64,000 nt of DNA, taken from Thiohalomonas denitrificans. Lineage in GTDB: Bacteria; Pseudomonadota; Gammaproteobacteria; Thiohalomonadales; Thiohalomonadaceae. The DNA is taken from contig NZ_FMWD01000001.1 in assembly GCF_900102855.1 (NCBI RefSeq), forward strand, positions 138,766 through 202,765, read 5' to 3'. A program made the position numbers and the translations under genes. Of this stretch, positions 16,762-26,869 are shown in pieces (position 1 is the stretch's first letter; every line of letters begins with the position of its first letter). Under the pieces are notes generated by a model. The model made no database searches, was not told the DNA's origin, and saw nothing but the letters and a program-made list of their open reading frames with translations.

Positions 16762-18627
16762 TTGAACGTCGAGCTGATTGAAATCCGGGATTTTCTCGCT
16801 GGCCATCCCCCTTTCGACCACCTGCCCGGGGAAGTGCTCGAGCGACTGCCGCGATACCTGTCGGTGCGCTATCTTCGACGCGGTACTCCCCTTCCCCCTC
16901 CTGATGCCGATGGCGATTATCTCTATATCATCCGTAAGGGGGCAGTAGAACTGCGCGACCAGAGCGATGAGCTCATCGGCAAGATTGGAGAGGGTGAGAT
17001 TCACGCCAGCGCCTGCAGAGCAGGAAGCTCGGTCCGGTTTACCGCCCTCACGGTTGAGGACAGCCTGTTTTATCTGCTGCCTTGCGAACGGCTCGAGACG
17101 CTCAGGGAACAGCACCCGGAATTCGCAGAACATTTCAACCAATCGGTTCGTGACCGGCTTCGGCGCGCGCTGGAATCGATACAGGCGATTCGCGGCTCCC
17201 ATACGGGACTGCTCAACGTTCCGGTTGGCGGCCTCATCGTCCGCGAACCGGTGGTGGCCCGGCCCGAAACCCCTATCGGGAAGGCTGCACGGCTGATGAC
17301 CGAGGCCCGTGTCTCTTCCCTGTTGATCATGGAGGACGAGCGGCTGGTCGGCATCATGACCGACCGCGATCTGCGCTCACGCTGTCTGGCCAAAGACCGT
17401 GATCCGGGACAACCGGTAAGCGAAATCATGACCCGCCGACTGCACAAGGTAGAACCGGAGACCCGCGGATTCGAGGCCCTGATCACCATGACCCGGCTGT
17501 CGGTCCACCACCTGCCGGTCATCGATCACGGGCGTGTCATCGGTGTGGTCTCCAGTAACGACCTTATCCGCTACCAAAGTGCCAATGCGGTCTACCTGGC
17601 AGGCGATATCCGCCGCTGCACCTCCGTCGAGGCACTGACCCGCATCTGTGCCGATATTCCGGAACTGCAGGTGCAGATGATCGCCTCGGGCGCAACCGGT
17701 TATCATGTCGGTCAGACCATCTCCTCCATCACGGAGGCCATAACCCGGCGCCTAATCGAGTTGTGTCAGGAGCAGCTGGGGCCGCCCCCGGTGAGTTTCG
17801 CCTGGCTTGCTGTGGGTTCGCTGGCGCGCCGCGAACAGACCGTGCACTCGGATCAGGATCATGCACTGCTGCTCGCTGATGATTTTGACCCCGCCAGGCA
17901 CGATGGCTACTTCGAATCCTTGGCGAGATTCGTGGCTGATGGCCTTAATGCCTGCGGCTTCACTTACTGTCCGGGTGAAGTGATGGCCACGAACCCGGAA
18001 TGGCGTCAACCCTGTCGCGTCTGGCGGCGTTATTTCGACCTGTGGATAACGCGACCGGAAAAAAAGGCACTGATGCTGGCCTCCAATTTTTTCGACATGC
18101 GGACGATCTGCGGCGACCCCGCTCTCTATGAGCAACTCCATGCCGAAGTCCTGCAACAGACGCACAGCAACCGGATTTTTCTCGCCCACCTGGCAGCAAA
18201 TGCCTTGAAAAACCGCCCACCGCTGGGGTTCTTCCGTCATTTCGTGCTGATCGGGGAGGGTGACCATGCACAAAGTCTGGATCTCAAACGACGGGCGATC
18301 ATACCGGCTGTGGACCTCGCACGGGTGTATGCCCTTTCCGCCGGACTCCCGGAAGTAAACACCCGCGAACGCCTTAAAATCGCCGCGGAGACATCGGCAC
18401 TCAGCCATGAAAGCGCCGAGAATCTGGAAGATGCATTCGAATTCATCGTCACCCTGCGTGCCAGACACCAGGCCGAACAGATCAAGCGAGGTGAGAAACC
18501 GGACAACTATATGGCCCCCTCGGAGCTCTCCTCTCTGGAGCGGGGCCATTTGAAGGATGCGTTTTCGGTAATCAGCGGCCTGCAAAATGCGCTTGGTCAA
18601 CGGCACCAGGCGGGACGGTTCTTTTGA
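16762..18627 (+). CDS. cNMP-binding/CBS/DUF294 nucleotidyltransferase-like protein (paralogue)
   Basis: This 621-residue paralogue of the 12430-14319 protein has the same order: cNMP-binding fold (about 15-125), two CBS domains (about 155-210 and 215-270), a nucleotidyltransferase core with GSLARREQ (352-359) and SDQDH (363-367), and the DUF294 C-terminal domain. I chose the TTG at 16762 because its N terminus (NVELIEIRDFLAGHPPF) lines up with the paralogue's start, a GAGAG lies 7 bases upstream, and the upstream ATG at 16648 precedes a long hairpin. The exonuclease gene follows 3 bases after its stop. The actual substrate of the nucleotidyltransferase domain is unknown. Confidence 0.83.
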   Translation: MNVELIEIRDFLAGHPPFDHLPGEVLERLPRYLSVRYLRRGTPLPPPDADGDYLYIIRKGAVELRDQSDELIGKIGEGEIHASACRAGSSVRFTALTVEDSLFYLLPCERLETLREQHPEFAEHFNQSVRDRLRRALESIQAIRGSHTGLLNVPVGGLIVREPVVARPETPIGKAARLMTEARVSSLLIMEDERLVGIMTDRDLRSRCLAKDRDPGQPVSEIMTRRLHKVEPETRGFEALITMTRLSVHHLPVIDHGRVIGVVSSNDLIRYQSANAVYLAGDIRRCTSVEALTRICADIPELQVQMIASGATGYHVGQTISSITEAITRRLIELCQEQLGPPPVSFAWLAVGSLARREQTVHSDQDHALLLADDFDPARHDGYFESLARFVADGLNACGFTYCPGEVMATNPEWRQPCRVWRRYFDLWITRPEKKALMLASNFFDMRTICGDPALYEQLHAEVLQQTHSNRIFLAHLAANALKNRPPLGFFRHFVLIGEGDHAQSLDLKRRAIIPAVDLARVYALSAGLPEVNTRERLKIAAETSALSHESAENLEDAFEFIVTLRARHQAEQIKRGEKPDNYMAPSELSSLERGHLKDAFSVISGLQNALGQRHQAGRFF

Positions 18628-18630
18628 GCG

Positions 18631-19323
18631 ATGTTCGGCAACCTGCTCAGTCTTGAGTTTCGCCGCGAGCGCCTGCTGAAAAAGTCACCGCCGGGGCCGC
18701 TCCGCGACTTTCTTTCGGTGCCGTTTCCGTCGCCGAAAAGCGACTGCCGTGACGTGTCCTTCCTGGCCCTGGACCTGGAGACAACCGGACTCGAGGCGAA
18801 TCGGGGCGAGATTGTCAGCATCGGCTATGTCGAAATGAACGGTTTTCGCATCGACTTGGGGAGCGCCACTCACCGGCTTGTCGTGCCCGAAGGGGCGATT
18901 CCCGAACAGAGCGCGGTAATTCACCAAATTACCGACGACGCAGCCGCCGAAGGGGAGTCCCTGGAACAGGCAGTAACGGAACTGCTGAAGGTCCTGGCGG
19001 GCAAGGTACTGATTGCCCACCATGCCCCGGTGGAATTTTCGTTTCTCGGCGCAGCCTGCGAAACTATATGGGGTGGCCGATTCCTGATTCCCATGGTCGA
19101 CACGGAATGGATCGAACGCAGAACCCTGGAACGGCGCGGCCAGACCTATGCCGCCAGAGAACTGCGGCTCTCCAGGCTCAGGGAGCGCTACGGTCTGCCC
19201 CGCTACCGGGCACACGATGCATTGGTCGATGCACTGGCGGCGGCAGAGTTGTTCTCAGCCCAGATTGCGGCACGGGACAGCGGCGGCCGACTGCCGCTCA
19301 AGGAGTTTCTGACGAGGCTCTAG
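18631..19323 (+). CDS. DnaQ-like 3'-5' exonuclease (DEDDh)
   Basis: This 230-residue protein of the DNA polymerase III epsilon family has ExoI DLETTG (D48, E50), ExoII AHHAPVEFSFL and ExoIII YRAHDALVDALAAAELF, the full DEDDh set. A 40-residue N-terminal extension precedes the fold. The C-terminal polymerase-alpha-binding tail of true DnaQ is not evident, so this is more likely an accessory nuclease than the replicative proofreader. It starts 3 bases after the DUF294 stop, implying one transcript. DUF294 and DnaQ-like genes commonly travel together near acs/symporter genes; the reason is not known. Confidence 0.85.
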   Translation: MFGNLLSLEFRRERLLKKSPPGPLRDFLSVPFPSPKSDCRDVSFLALDLETTGLEANRGEIVSIGYVEMNGFRIDLGSATHRLVVPEGAIPEQSAVIHQITDDAAAEGESLEQAVTELLKVLAGKVLIAHHAPVEFSFLGAACETIWGGRFLIPMVDTEWIERRTLERRGQTYAARELRLSRLRERYGLPRYRAHDALVDALAAAELFSAQIAARDSGGRLPLKEFLTRL

Positions 19324-19486
19324 CGATTTTTTTGGTAACAACCAGTGAGAGTGCCGGACGGACTATGATGTGGGTCATAGAACGAAGGGAGAGACGCACT
19401 CATTCACCTCGAAGAACATAAGAACAAAATAGTAGGGAAGGCAACGTCCTTAAGTGAATAAACAGTAAATGACCGAGGAGTGACCT

Positions 19487-21433
<1,947 letters not shown>

Positions 21434-21455
21434 TTGCGGACCGTCCCGATCGAAA

Positions 21456-21484
21456 GCCGCGAGGTGCTGTCTCGCGGCTTTTTT
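21456..21484 (+). terminator. Intrinsic terminator after acs
   Basis: The stem GCCGCGAG/CTCGCGGC (8 bp) with a 7-base loop is followed directly by T6. It lies 22 bases after the acs stop codon. Confidence 0.92.
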
Positions 21485-21673
21485 GTGCCCGTATCACTCG
21501 TATGACGATACATACCGGTCGTCAGGCTGAAACAGAGGGCGTCTGACATGGAATCGGCAGACTTGCCAAACCGCCTCGGTAGTGACGTATGATAGGCAGG
21601 AAAACAGGGGGCGAGCGAAGCACATGACCCAGCTTTTGCCCGTATTCAGCTAAGGAAGAGACTGGAGCATAGG

Positions 21674-23359
21674 ATGCAACAAGCGGCAGTGGAGCTGTGC
21701 CGGTCGGCGGGGGTGAAGAGTGCCAGGCAGTGGCTTGAGCAGCTACCCCTGGCAGAACCGGATAACTGCATCGAACGGATGACCGAGGTCTTCACCTGCC
21801 TGAATACCGTTGCACTCACCCCCAAACGCCGCCTCCAGATCCTGGAGGTCTTGCGCGACCCGGTCGATGTCCTGCTACCACAGTGGGTAGCCCGATGTGG
21901 CACCCCGGAATTCCCCCTCGCCCCCCATGCGCGGCAAAGGTTCGAACAGATCAGCTCGCTGCTGCAAAATTTCAATGCCGGCTATCTCAAAGCTGCGCAG
22001 GAAAAACGGAGCCTGTTCGACTTTGGGACGCGGCGGCTAAACGCCCTGGCTTTGCAGCACTATTTCCATTACAGCAACTGGCTGCTGTTTTTTCACCGGG
22101 TCACAGGCCGTCCCGCACCCGAGGGGCTGTGGCGTCAACTGCACATAATGTATCGGTGGGCACAAAACCAGCGACTGGCGGATCGGATCGTGGACGATCC
22201 ACAACCCGGTTACCGAAAGGGTTCGGTGACGCACGCCTATTATCGTCTGCTACTAACGGCATTGGCGCCGGTTAACGAATTCGACACCCGCTGGTGGGAG
22301 CCCTTGCTGAACAGTATCGGACTCTGGAGTCGCACACTTCGCCTGACCGAAAGCACCGGCGGCGAACAGGGTCGCTATTTTGTCGAATGGGATGCCGACG
22401 AACCGCCGAGGCCGACCAGGCCCGACATGCAAAGCGGCTGGTATTTGAATACCGATGACTTGGCGCGAGACCTGCACGACCGCCTTGGACACAGCAAACG
22501 TGAGATCACTGTCCGATTGCCGAAAGGCGCGTTCACCCTCCCCCGCCATGTCGTGCAACGCTTCCATGATCAGTGGTGCCAAATTCCCGCTCGCCATTCA
22601 CTGCGACATCAAGCCAGGCAGATTGTACCGATGGTGTTCGGTCTGGGAGCTCTTCACAACCTCTTGTCGTATGACGCCGATCCCGAGGCCGGCAGCGACT
22701 GTGAAAAGGATTCGGCCCCCTCGGACACCCTGCAGCTGGAAGCGATACAGCAACGCCATGCGCTCAAACCGGGCGAGCTGGGTACCTCACGGGAAGAGCG
22801 CCACGACGTATGGGACGCCATTTACGCCCCGGCGGCTCCGGAAACCGACAGTCATACCCTGCCTTCTGGACACTGGGCCGAAACCCATGCCAACAAAGCT
22901 TCCTACCGCATCCTCGACGGTCGCACAGAAAATATAAGCAGTGGAGGTGTCTGTCTGTCACTGCCCATCGAATCGACCCAAGGGCTACGTGTGGGTACTC
23001 TCATCGGATTACAGAGTCCCAGCGGGCGTTGGCGCGCCGGACTGATCTGCTGGTTGACCGAATCGGGGCAACGCCTCCGCTTTGGAATTCGAAATCTCGC
23101 CTTCCGATGTCTTCCCGTGACCATCGTCGTACTTCGCGACGGTAAACCGGTCACTCGCCTGGGCGCCCTCGCAGGCCGTAACCGCAACCACTCTCCAATC
23201 GTCATCCTGCCCTCTCTGCATTCGCTCGACGAGAACACGCTATTGGTTGAATTCGGTGGGAAGCCGAAACGGGTCGCTATCAAGGCCGTTGTGTTTGAAT
23301 CCGAGCGCTACCTGGCGGTCGATGTCCCTGGTCTGGAGGCCGATTTGCCACCGGCGTGA
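21674..23359 (+). CDS. PilZ-domain protein
   Basis: This 561-residue soluble protein has an alpha-helical N-terminal region of about 400 residues that I do not recognise. A C-terminal PilZ-like beta-barrel follows (about 410-520), with the NISSGGVCLSLP motif and a VGTLIGLQSP strand. PilZ domains bind cyclic di-GMP through RxxxR plus D/NxSxxG. Here the upstream arginines read RILDGR (spacing of five instead of four), so binding is uncertain. A GGAG ribosome site precedes the ATG. A diguanylate cyclase gene lies 600 bases downstream, consistent with a local c-di-GMP theme. Confidence 0.65.
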   Translation: MQQAAVELCRSAGVKSARQWLEQLPLAEPDNCIERMTEVFTCLNTVALTPKRRLQILEVLRDPVDVLLPQWVARCGTPEFPLAPHARQRFEQISSLLQNFNAGYLKAAQEKRSLFDFGTRRLNALALQHYFHYSNWLLFFHRVTGRPAPEGLWRQLHIMYRWAQNQRLADRIVDDPQPGYRKGSVTHAYYRLLLTALAPVNEFDTRWWEPLLNSIGLWSRTLRLTESTGGEQGRYFVEWDADEPPRPTRPDMQSGWYLNTDDLARDLHDRLGHSKREITVRLPKGAFTLPRHVVQRFHDQWCQIPARHSLRHQARQIVPMVFGLGALHNLLSYDADPEAGSDCEKDSAPSDTLQLEAIQQRHALKPGELGTSREERHDVWDAIYAPAAPETDSHTLPSGHWAETHANKASYRILDGRTENISSGGVCLSLPIESTQGLRVGTLIGLQSPSGRWRAGLICWLTESGQRLRFGIRNLAFRCLPVTIVVLRDGKPVTRLGALAGRNRNHSPIVILPSLHSLDENTLLVEFGGKPKRVAIKAVVFESERYLAVDVPGLEADLPPA

Positions 23360-23468
23360 CAAGGTATTCGTCGCGCACCGGGAAACAGTGCGGGATGATT
23401 CCCGTGCACTTGCCGATGCTCTCCGGGATTTCTAGTCTTTGCAGAGAAACCCGGCCTCCGGAGGCGAT

Positions 23469-23939
23469 ATGAGCCTGACACTGCAATCGACACAGTTTAC
23501 GAACGGCGGGGCAATTCCGTCGCAATACACCTGTGACGGGAAGGACGTACCACCCCCTTTATCCTGGTCCAATCTGCCATCTGATACGAGCAGTCTGGCC
23601 CTCATCATGGACGACCCGGATGCCCCTGATCCGGACGCGCCCCAACGCACCTGGGTGCACTGGGTGGTTTTCAACATTCCGACGAGCAGCGACGGTTTTC
23701 CCGAAGCCGCGAAGCAACTTCCAGGCAATACAAAGGTCGGAATCAATGACTGGCAGCGAACCGGGTATGGCGGTCCCTGCCCGCCGATCGGGCGTCACCG
23801 CTATTTTTTCAAGCTCTACGCCCTGGATATCGAACTGGAAGGATTGAACGAGCCGACCAAATCCGACCTTGAAAAGGCGATGCAAGGCCATATTCTCGAT
23901 CACGCCGAGCTGATTGGACTCTATCAGCGAGGGGATTGA
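23469..23939 (+). CDS. YbhB/YbcL family (PEBP-like) protein
   Basis: This 156-residue protein of the phosphatidylethanolamine-binding/Raf-kinase-inhibitor-like fold shows the family motifs DDPDAP, WVHWVVFNIP and GYGGPCPPIGRHRYFFKLYALD. No signal peptide is present, so it is cytosolic. The ATG at 23469 follows a GGAGG box; an in-frame TTG 30 bases earlier is less likely. The bacterial role of this family is undefined. It is followed after 15 bases by a diguanylate cyclase gene. Confidence 0.9.
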   Translation: MSLTLQSTQFTNGGAIPSQYTCDGKDVPPPLSWSNLPSDTSSLALIMDDPDAPDPDAPQRTWVHWVVFNIPTSSDGFPEAAKQLPGNTKVGINDWQRTGYGGPCPPIGRHRYFFKLYALDIELEGLNEPTKSDLEKAMQGHILDHAELIGLYQRGD

Positions 23940-23954
23940 AGGCGGGTATCCCGT

Positions 23955-24842
23955 GTGAAAGTACTACTGGCATTCATGGACCGGCGCTCCAAGGCCTTTA
24001 TCGTCCTTTTCTGCGGCACACTCGGGATCGTTATTGCACTGGTCGACGTAGCAACCGGTCCCGAAATCTCCTCCGCTATCTTCTATGCCCTTCCGATCAG
24101 CCTCTGCGCCTGGTATGTGGGCCGTTGGCCGGGGGTCTTCATGGCGGTGGCGAGTGCGGTGCTTTGGTACAGCGCCGACATTAGCGCCGGCGCCCCCTAC
24201 AGCCACGGTGCCATTCCGGTCTGGAATGCGCTGACCCGCCTGGGTTTCTTTCTGATCCTGGTTTTCCTTCTCAGTGCTTTTCAAAATCGACTGAAAGATG
24301 AGCAGAAGCGGGCCGTGACCGACCCCCTGACAGCAGTCGCCAACAGCCGGGCTTTCTATGAAGCCGCCGAGCAGGAATTCGTTCGCTCCCGCCGCTACCA
24401 CCACCCCTTCAGCATTGCATTCATCGATCTGGACAATTTCAAGCACATCAACGACGCCTTCGGCCACGCCGCCGGCGATGTGCTGCTCCAGCGGGCGGCC
24501 TGGATCATGCGTGATCAGACCCGCGGAACCGACGTAGTCGCACGACTGGGAGGGGATGAATTCGTTATCTTATTCATCGAAACCGGGGCGGAAGCTGCCA
24601 GGCAAGCGGTCAGCGATCTGCGCGAAAAGTTGCTGGCAGCCATGAAAGAGGCGGGCTGGCCGGTCACGTTCAGTATCGGCGTACTAACTTACCAGTCTCC
24701 CCCCACGGATGTCCGGGAAATGGTAAATCAGGCCGATCAACTGATGTATACCGTAAAAAAGAGCGGCAAGGACGGCTGCGCTCATGCGCTTGGCACGCCT
24801 GTGGAGACCCACGCCGTCACAAACTCCCATACACCGGCCTGA
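23955..24842 (+). CDS. Membrane diguanylate cyclase (GGDEF)
   Basis: This 295-residue protein has about four hydrophobic helices (14-33, 38-56, 60-76, 93-110) and a C-terminal GGDEF domain with an intact GGDEF signature (199-203). It has an inhibitory-site RGTD (190-193), five residues upstream as expected. It should make cyclic di-GMP from two GTP at the inner membrane, with product feedback. The assigned start is GTG, preceded by AAGGCGGG; an ATG at 23976 is an alternative. It converges on the next gene with only 26 bases between. Confidence 0.9.
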   Translation: MKVLLAFMDRRSKAFIVLFCGTLGIVIALVDVATGPEISSAIFYALPISLCAWYVGRWPGVFMAVASAVLWYSADISAGAPYSHGAIPVWNALTRLGFFLILVFLLSAFQNRLKDEQKRAVTDPLTAVANSRAFYEAAEQEFVRSRRYHHPFSIAFIDLDNFKHINDAFGHAAGDVLLQRAAWIMRDQTRGTDVVARLGGDEFVILFIETGAEAARQAVSDLREKLLAAMKEAGWPVTFSIGVLTYQSPPTDVREMVNQADQLMYTVKKSGKDGCAHALGTPVETHAVTNSHTPA

Positions 24843-24868
24843 ACCCGATGCCGCCTTCCGAGCAACCG

Positions 24869-25447
24869 CTAGGAGTAAGCCGGCTCGTTTCCGGGTTTCC
24901 ATTTGATATTGCAGCCGATGGAGGGAACCTGCTCGACCGGCAGCGGCTTGCCTCCGAGTAACGCATCCACCGCCTCTCGCATATCCTTGCCCGTCACCGG
25001 TTTGTCGTTACCCGGTCGGCTATCATCAAACTGGCCGCGGTAGACAAGCCTGCGCTCCCCATCGAAGAGGAAGAAGTCAGGGGTACAGGCGGCCTTGTAG
25101 GCCTTCGCCACCTCCTGCGATTCATCAAAAAGGTAGGGAAAGACATAACGACGATACTCCACCTCCTTGGCCATGTGCTCCGGTCCGTCCTCCTCCCGGT
25201 GACCAATATCGTTGCTGCTGATCGCCACCACCGCCAGTCCCTTGTCGCGGTATTCGCGTGCAAACTCCGAAAAGGCATCGGCAATATGTTTCACATAGGG
25301 GCAATGATTGCAGATAAAAGCCACCAGGAGCGCGGGATGCTCATGGAAGTCGTCCAGCGAAACCAAAGTTCCCGAGGCGGTGTCCGGCAGGGTAAATTCT
25401 GGCGCCGACGTTCCGAGTTCCAGCATCGTCGAGGGGGTCAGGGACAT
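24869..25447 (-). CDS. Thioredoxin-fold AhpC/TSA-family protein
   Basis: This 192-residue protein has APEFTLPDT near the N terminus and the redox motif CNHC (C46, C49) in VAFICNHCPYVKH, followed by CTPDFFLFDG with the cis-proline. This matches the peroxiredoxin-like/thiol-disulfide family often annotated as thioredoxin family protein. There is no signal peptide, so a cytosolic thiol-dependent reductase or peroxidase is likely. An AAAGGAGA ribosome site lies 5 bases before the ATG. Confidence 0.87.
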   Translation of the reverse strand: MSLTPSTMLELGTSAPEFTLPDTASGTLVSLDDFHEHPALLVAFICNHCPYVKHIADAFSEFAREYRDKGLAVVAISSNDIGHREEDGPEHMAKEVEYRRYVFPYLFDESQEVAKAYKAACTPDFFLFDGERRLVYRGQFDDSRPGNDKPVTGKDMREAVDALLGGKPLPVEQVPSIGCNIKWKPGNEPAYS

Positions 25448-25531
25448 GGGATCTCCTTTTTTCTGACTACAATCTTAGCCCAGAATTATCACCGCAAAGC
25501 CGCAACGCCTGCAAAGACGTCGTAAGGTGCT

Positions 25532-25694
25532 GGTGCATTCTTCAAATGCACCGTTTCGGCGAGGGTCGGAGCCGGCGCATTTGAAGGTGCCCCGTGCAAT
25601 GGCCGGTGCGCTCCGCGGATGTTTTCGTTTCCGGAAACGAAGGGGTACGTCAAGAATGCGCCCTACGCGGGTCTTCTTTCCGTTTTCCTCGTAG
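25532..25694. repeat. 163-bp direct repeat, unit 1
   Basis: The unit begins GGTGCATTCTTCAAATGCACC, itself nearly palindromic, and ends AAGAATGCGCCCTACGCGG plus about 24 bases. An internal GTTTCCGGAAAC hairpin is present. A second, nearly identical unit follows directly at 25695. The outer GGTGCATTCTT and AAGAATGCGCC form imperfect inverted ends. No coding signal is visible. Confidence 0.85.
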
Positions 25695-25858
25695 GGTGCA
25701 TTCTTCAAATGCACCGTTTCGGCGAGGGTCGGAGCCGGCGCATTTAAAGGTGCCCCGTGCAATGGCCGGTGCGCTTCGCGGATGTTTTCGTTTCTGGAAA
25801 CGAAGGGGGTACGTCAAGAATGCGCCCTACGCGGCTCATCTTTCCGTTTTCCTCGTAG
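25695..25858. repeat. 163-bp direct repeat, unit 2
   Basis: This differs from unit 1 by only a few substitutions and a one-base insertion (for example GCATTTAAAGG for GCATTTGAAGG, and GTTTCTGGAAAC for GTTTCCGGAAAC). Together the two units fill most of the gap between the thioredoxin-fold gene and the hypothetical gene at 25908. Confidence 0.85.
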
Positions 25859-25907
25859 TAGGGTTGCAACAGTGCACTAGGACCACAAGCGCACGTGTTC
25901 GGGCTTG

Positions 25908-26471
25908 TCAGCGACTGTCAGCGATCCGCCGGGACAGCTCACCGACAAGTCTGCTGATTTGCGAATGTGTCGAAAGCGAAACGGCCATCTTTCCGTGCGC
26001 AGCAGCTTCATCGGGCTGCCCATCCTGAAACGCAGTCTCGGCCAGAAGACACTGGACCAGTGCCCGATCATTCTCCGTTTTAAGGCGGCCGGCAGCCGCC
26101 ACCAGCAAATGCACCCGGGCGGCTGCATAGCGACCGTCGGCTGCATCCACTGCACCTCGCAGCCAATGGTAGTAACTGCGACTTACCGGCGACAAGAGGT
26201 TGGACCAGCGGATCTGATTCACCTCTTGCCGAACAGCTTCGATTCGCCCCTCCCGAAACGCACGAAAGGCGCTCCAGACACTCGCATTGCGAAAAAAATC
26301 CCAAACAAAATAAATTGCCAACAGTGCCAGTGGCCATATCCAGATGGTCCCTCGAGCCATCATGTAGATCGCCACAACCAAACCGGCGAGACCCATGGTC
26401 AGCCGCAGGTACGGATCCAATCGGTCGGGAAGCCGCAAGAAGACGTGAACAGGGTGTCGGATTCCTGGCAT
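25908..26471 (-). CDS. hypothetical membrane-anchored protein
   Basis: I do not recognise this 187-residue protein. Two hydrophobic helices (about 25-42 and 45-60) are followed by a helical cytosolic or periplasmic region. That region has Ala-rich repeats around SYYHWLRGAVDAADGRYAAARVH, reminiscent of tetratricopeptide-type helices. I start it at the ATG at 26471. The frame stays open 351 bases further upstream, but that part reads through the inverted-repeat element at 26538-26805 and has no ordinary protein character. The gene is flanked by repeats on both sides. Confidence 0.6.
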   Translation of the reverse strand: MPGIRHPVHVFLRLPDRLDPYLRLTMGLAGLVVAIYMMARGTIWIWPLALLAIYFVWDFFRNASVWSAFRAFREGRIEAVRQEVNQIRWSNLLSPVSRSYYHWLRGAVDAADGRYAAARVHLLVAAAGRLKTENDRALVQCLLAETAFQDGQPDEAAAHGKMAVSLSTHSQISRLVGELSRRIADSR

Positions 26472-26537
26472 TTCGCACCGCCCGGTTATCACACCAGCGA
26501 GATCCCTGCCGCCTGGTGCGGTGAAATTGGAAGTATC

Positions 26538-26805
26538 TAGTGTACTGTGCATGCTTGTCGGTGCTTTCAGCGAGTCGCTGGCCGGCCAGCGGCTCGCCCG
26601 AAGGGAGCCCCCCAAAAACGCCATGACGGCGTTGCGGACTCCATCCCTGGAGTCCGCCCTTCGGGCCAGCCTTCGGCTGTCCGAATCCGCTCCCGGCAGA
26701 TTCGTGCAGCGCTTGACAAGGGAATAACCATTGCCTGCGCGCTGCGCCTTGTCCTGACGTTTTTGGGGGGCTCTGAAAGTATCGCCAAGCATGCACAGTA
26801 CACTA
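26538..26805. mobile_element. 268-bp element with 19-bp perfect inverted ends
   Basis: The ends TAGTGTACTGTGCATGCTT (26538-26556) and its exact reverse complement (26787-26805) bound the element. The similarity continues inward imperfectly (GCTTTCAG; AGCCCCCCAAAAACG at 26607 and its complement near 26758-26772). The interior has GGACTCC-GGAGTCC and CGCC-GGCG hairpins. There is no transposase. It looks like a MITE or an inverted pair of a smaller repeat. Confidence 0.7.
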
Positions 26806-26823
26806 GCCAAATGGCACTCCAAT

Positions 26824-26852
26824 AAAAAAGGGACCGAAACGGTCCCTTTTTT
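26824..26852. terminator. Bidirectional intrinsic terminator downstream of pnp
   Basis: The perfect 13-bp stem AAAAAAGGGACCG/CGGTCCCTTTTTT with an AAA loop has T6 on both strands. It lies 17 bases beyond the pnp stop on the minus strand and closes the rimP-to-pnp cluster. Confidence 0.93.
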
Positions 26853-26869
26853 ACTGCAAATGCTACACC

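Noticed and set aside
26538-26805. Complete insertion sequence
   Set aside because: At 268 bases it is too short and holds no transposase frame.
26472-26822. N-terminal extension of the hypothetical membrane protein
   Set aside because: These codons read through the inverted-repeat element and have no ordinary protein character; the ATG at 26471 directly precedes the membrane-protein text.
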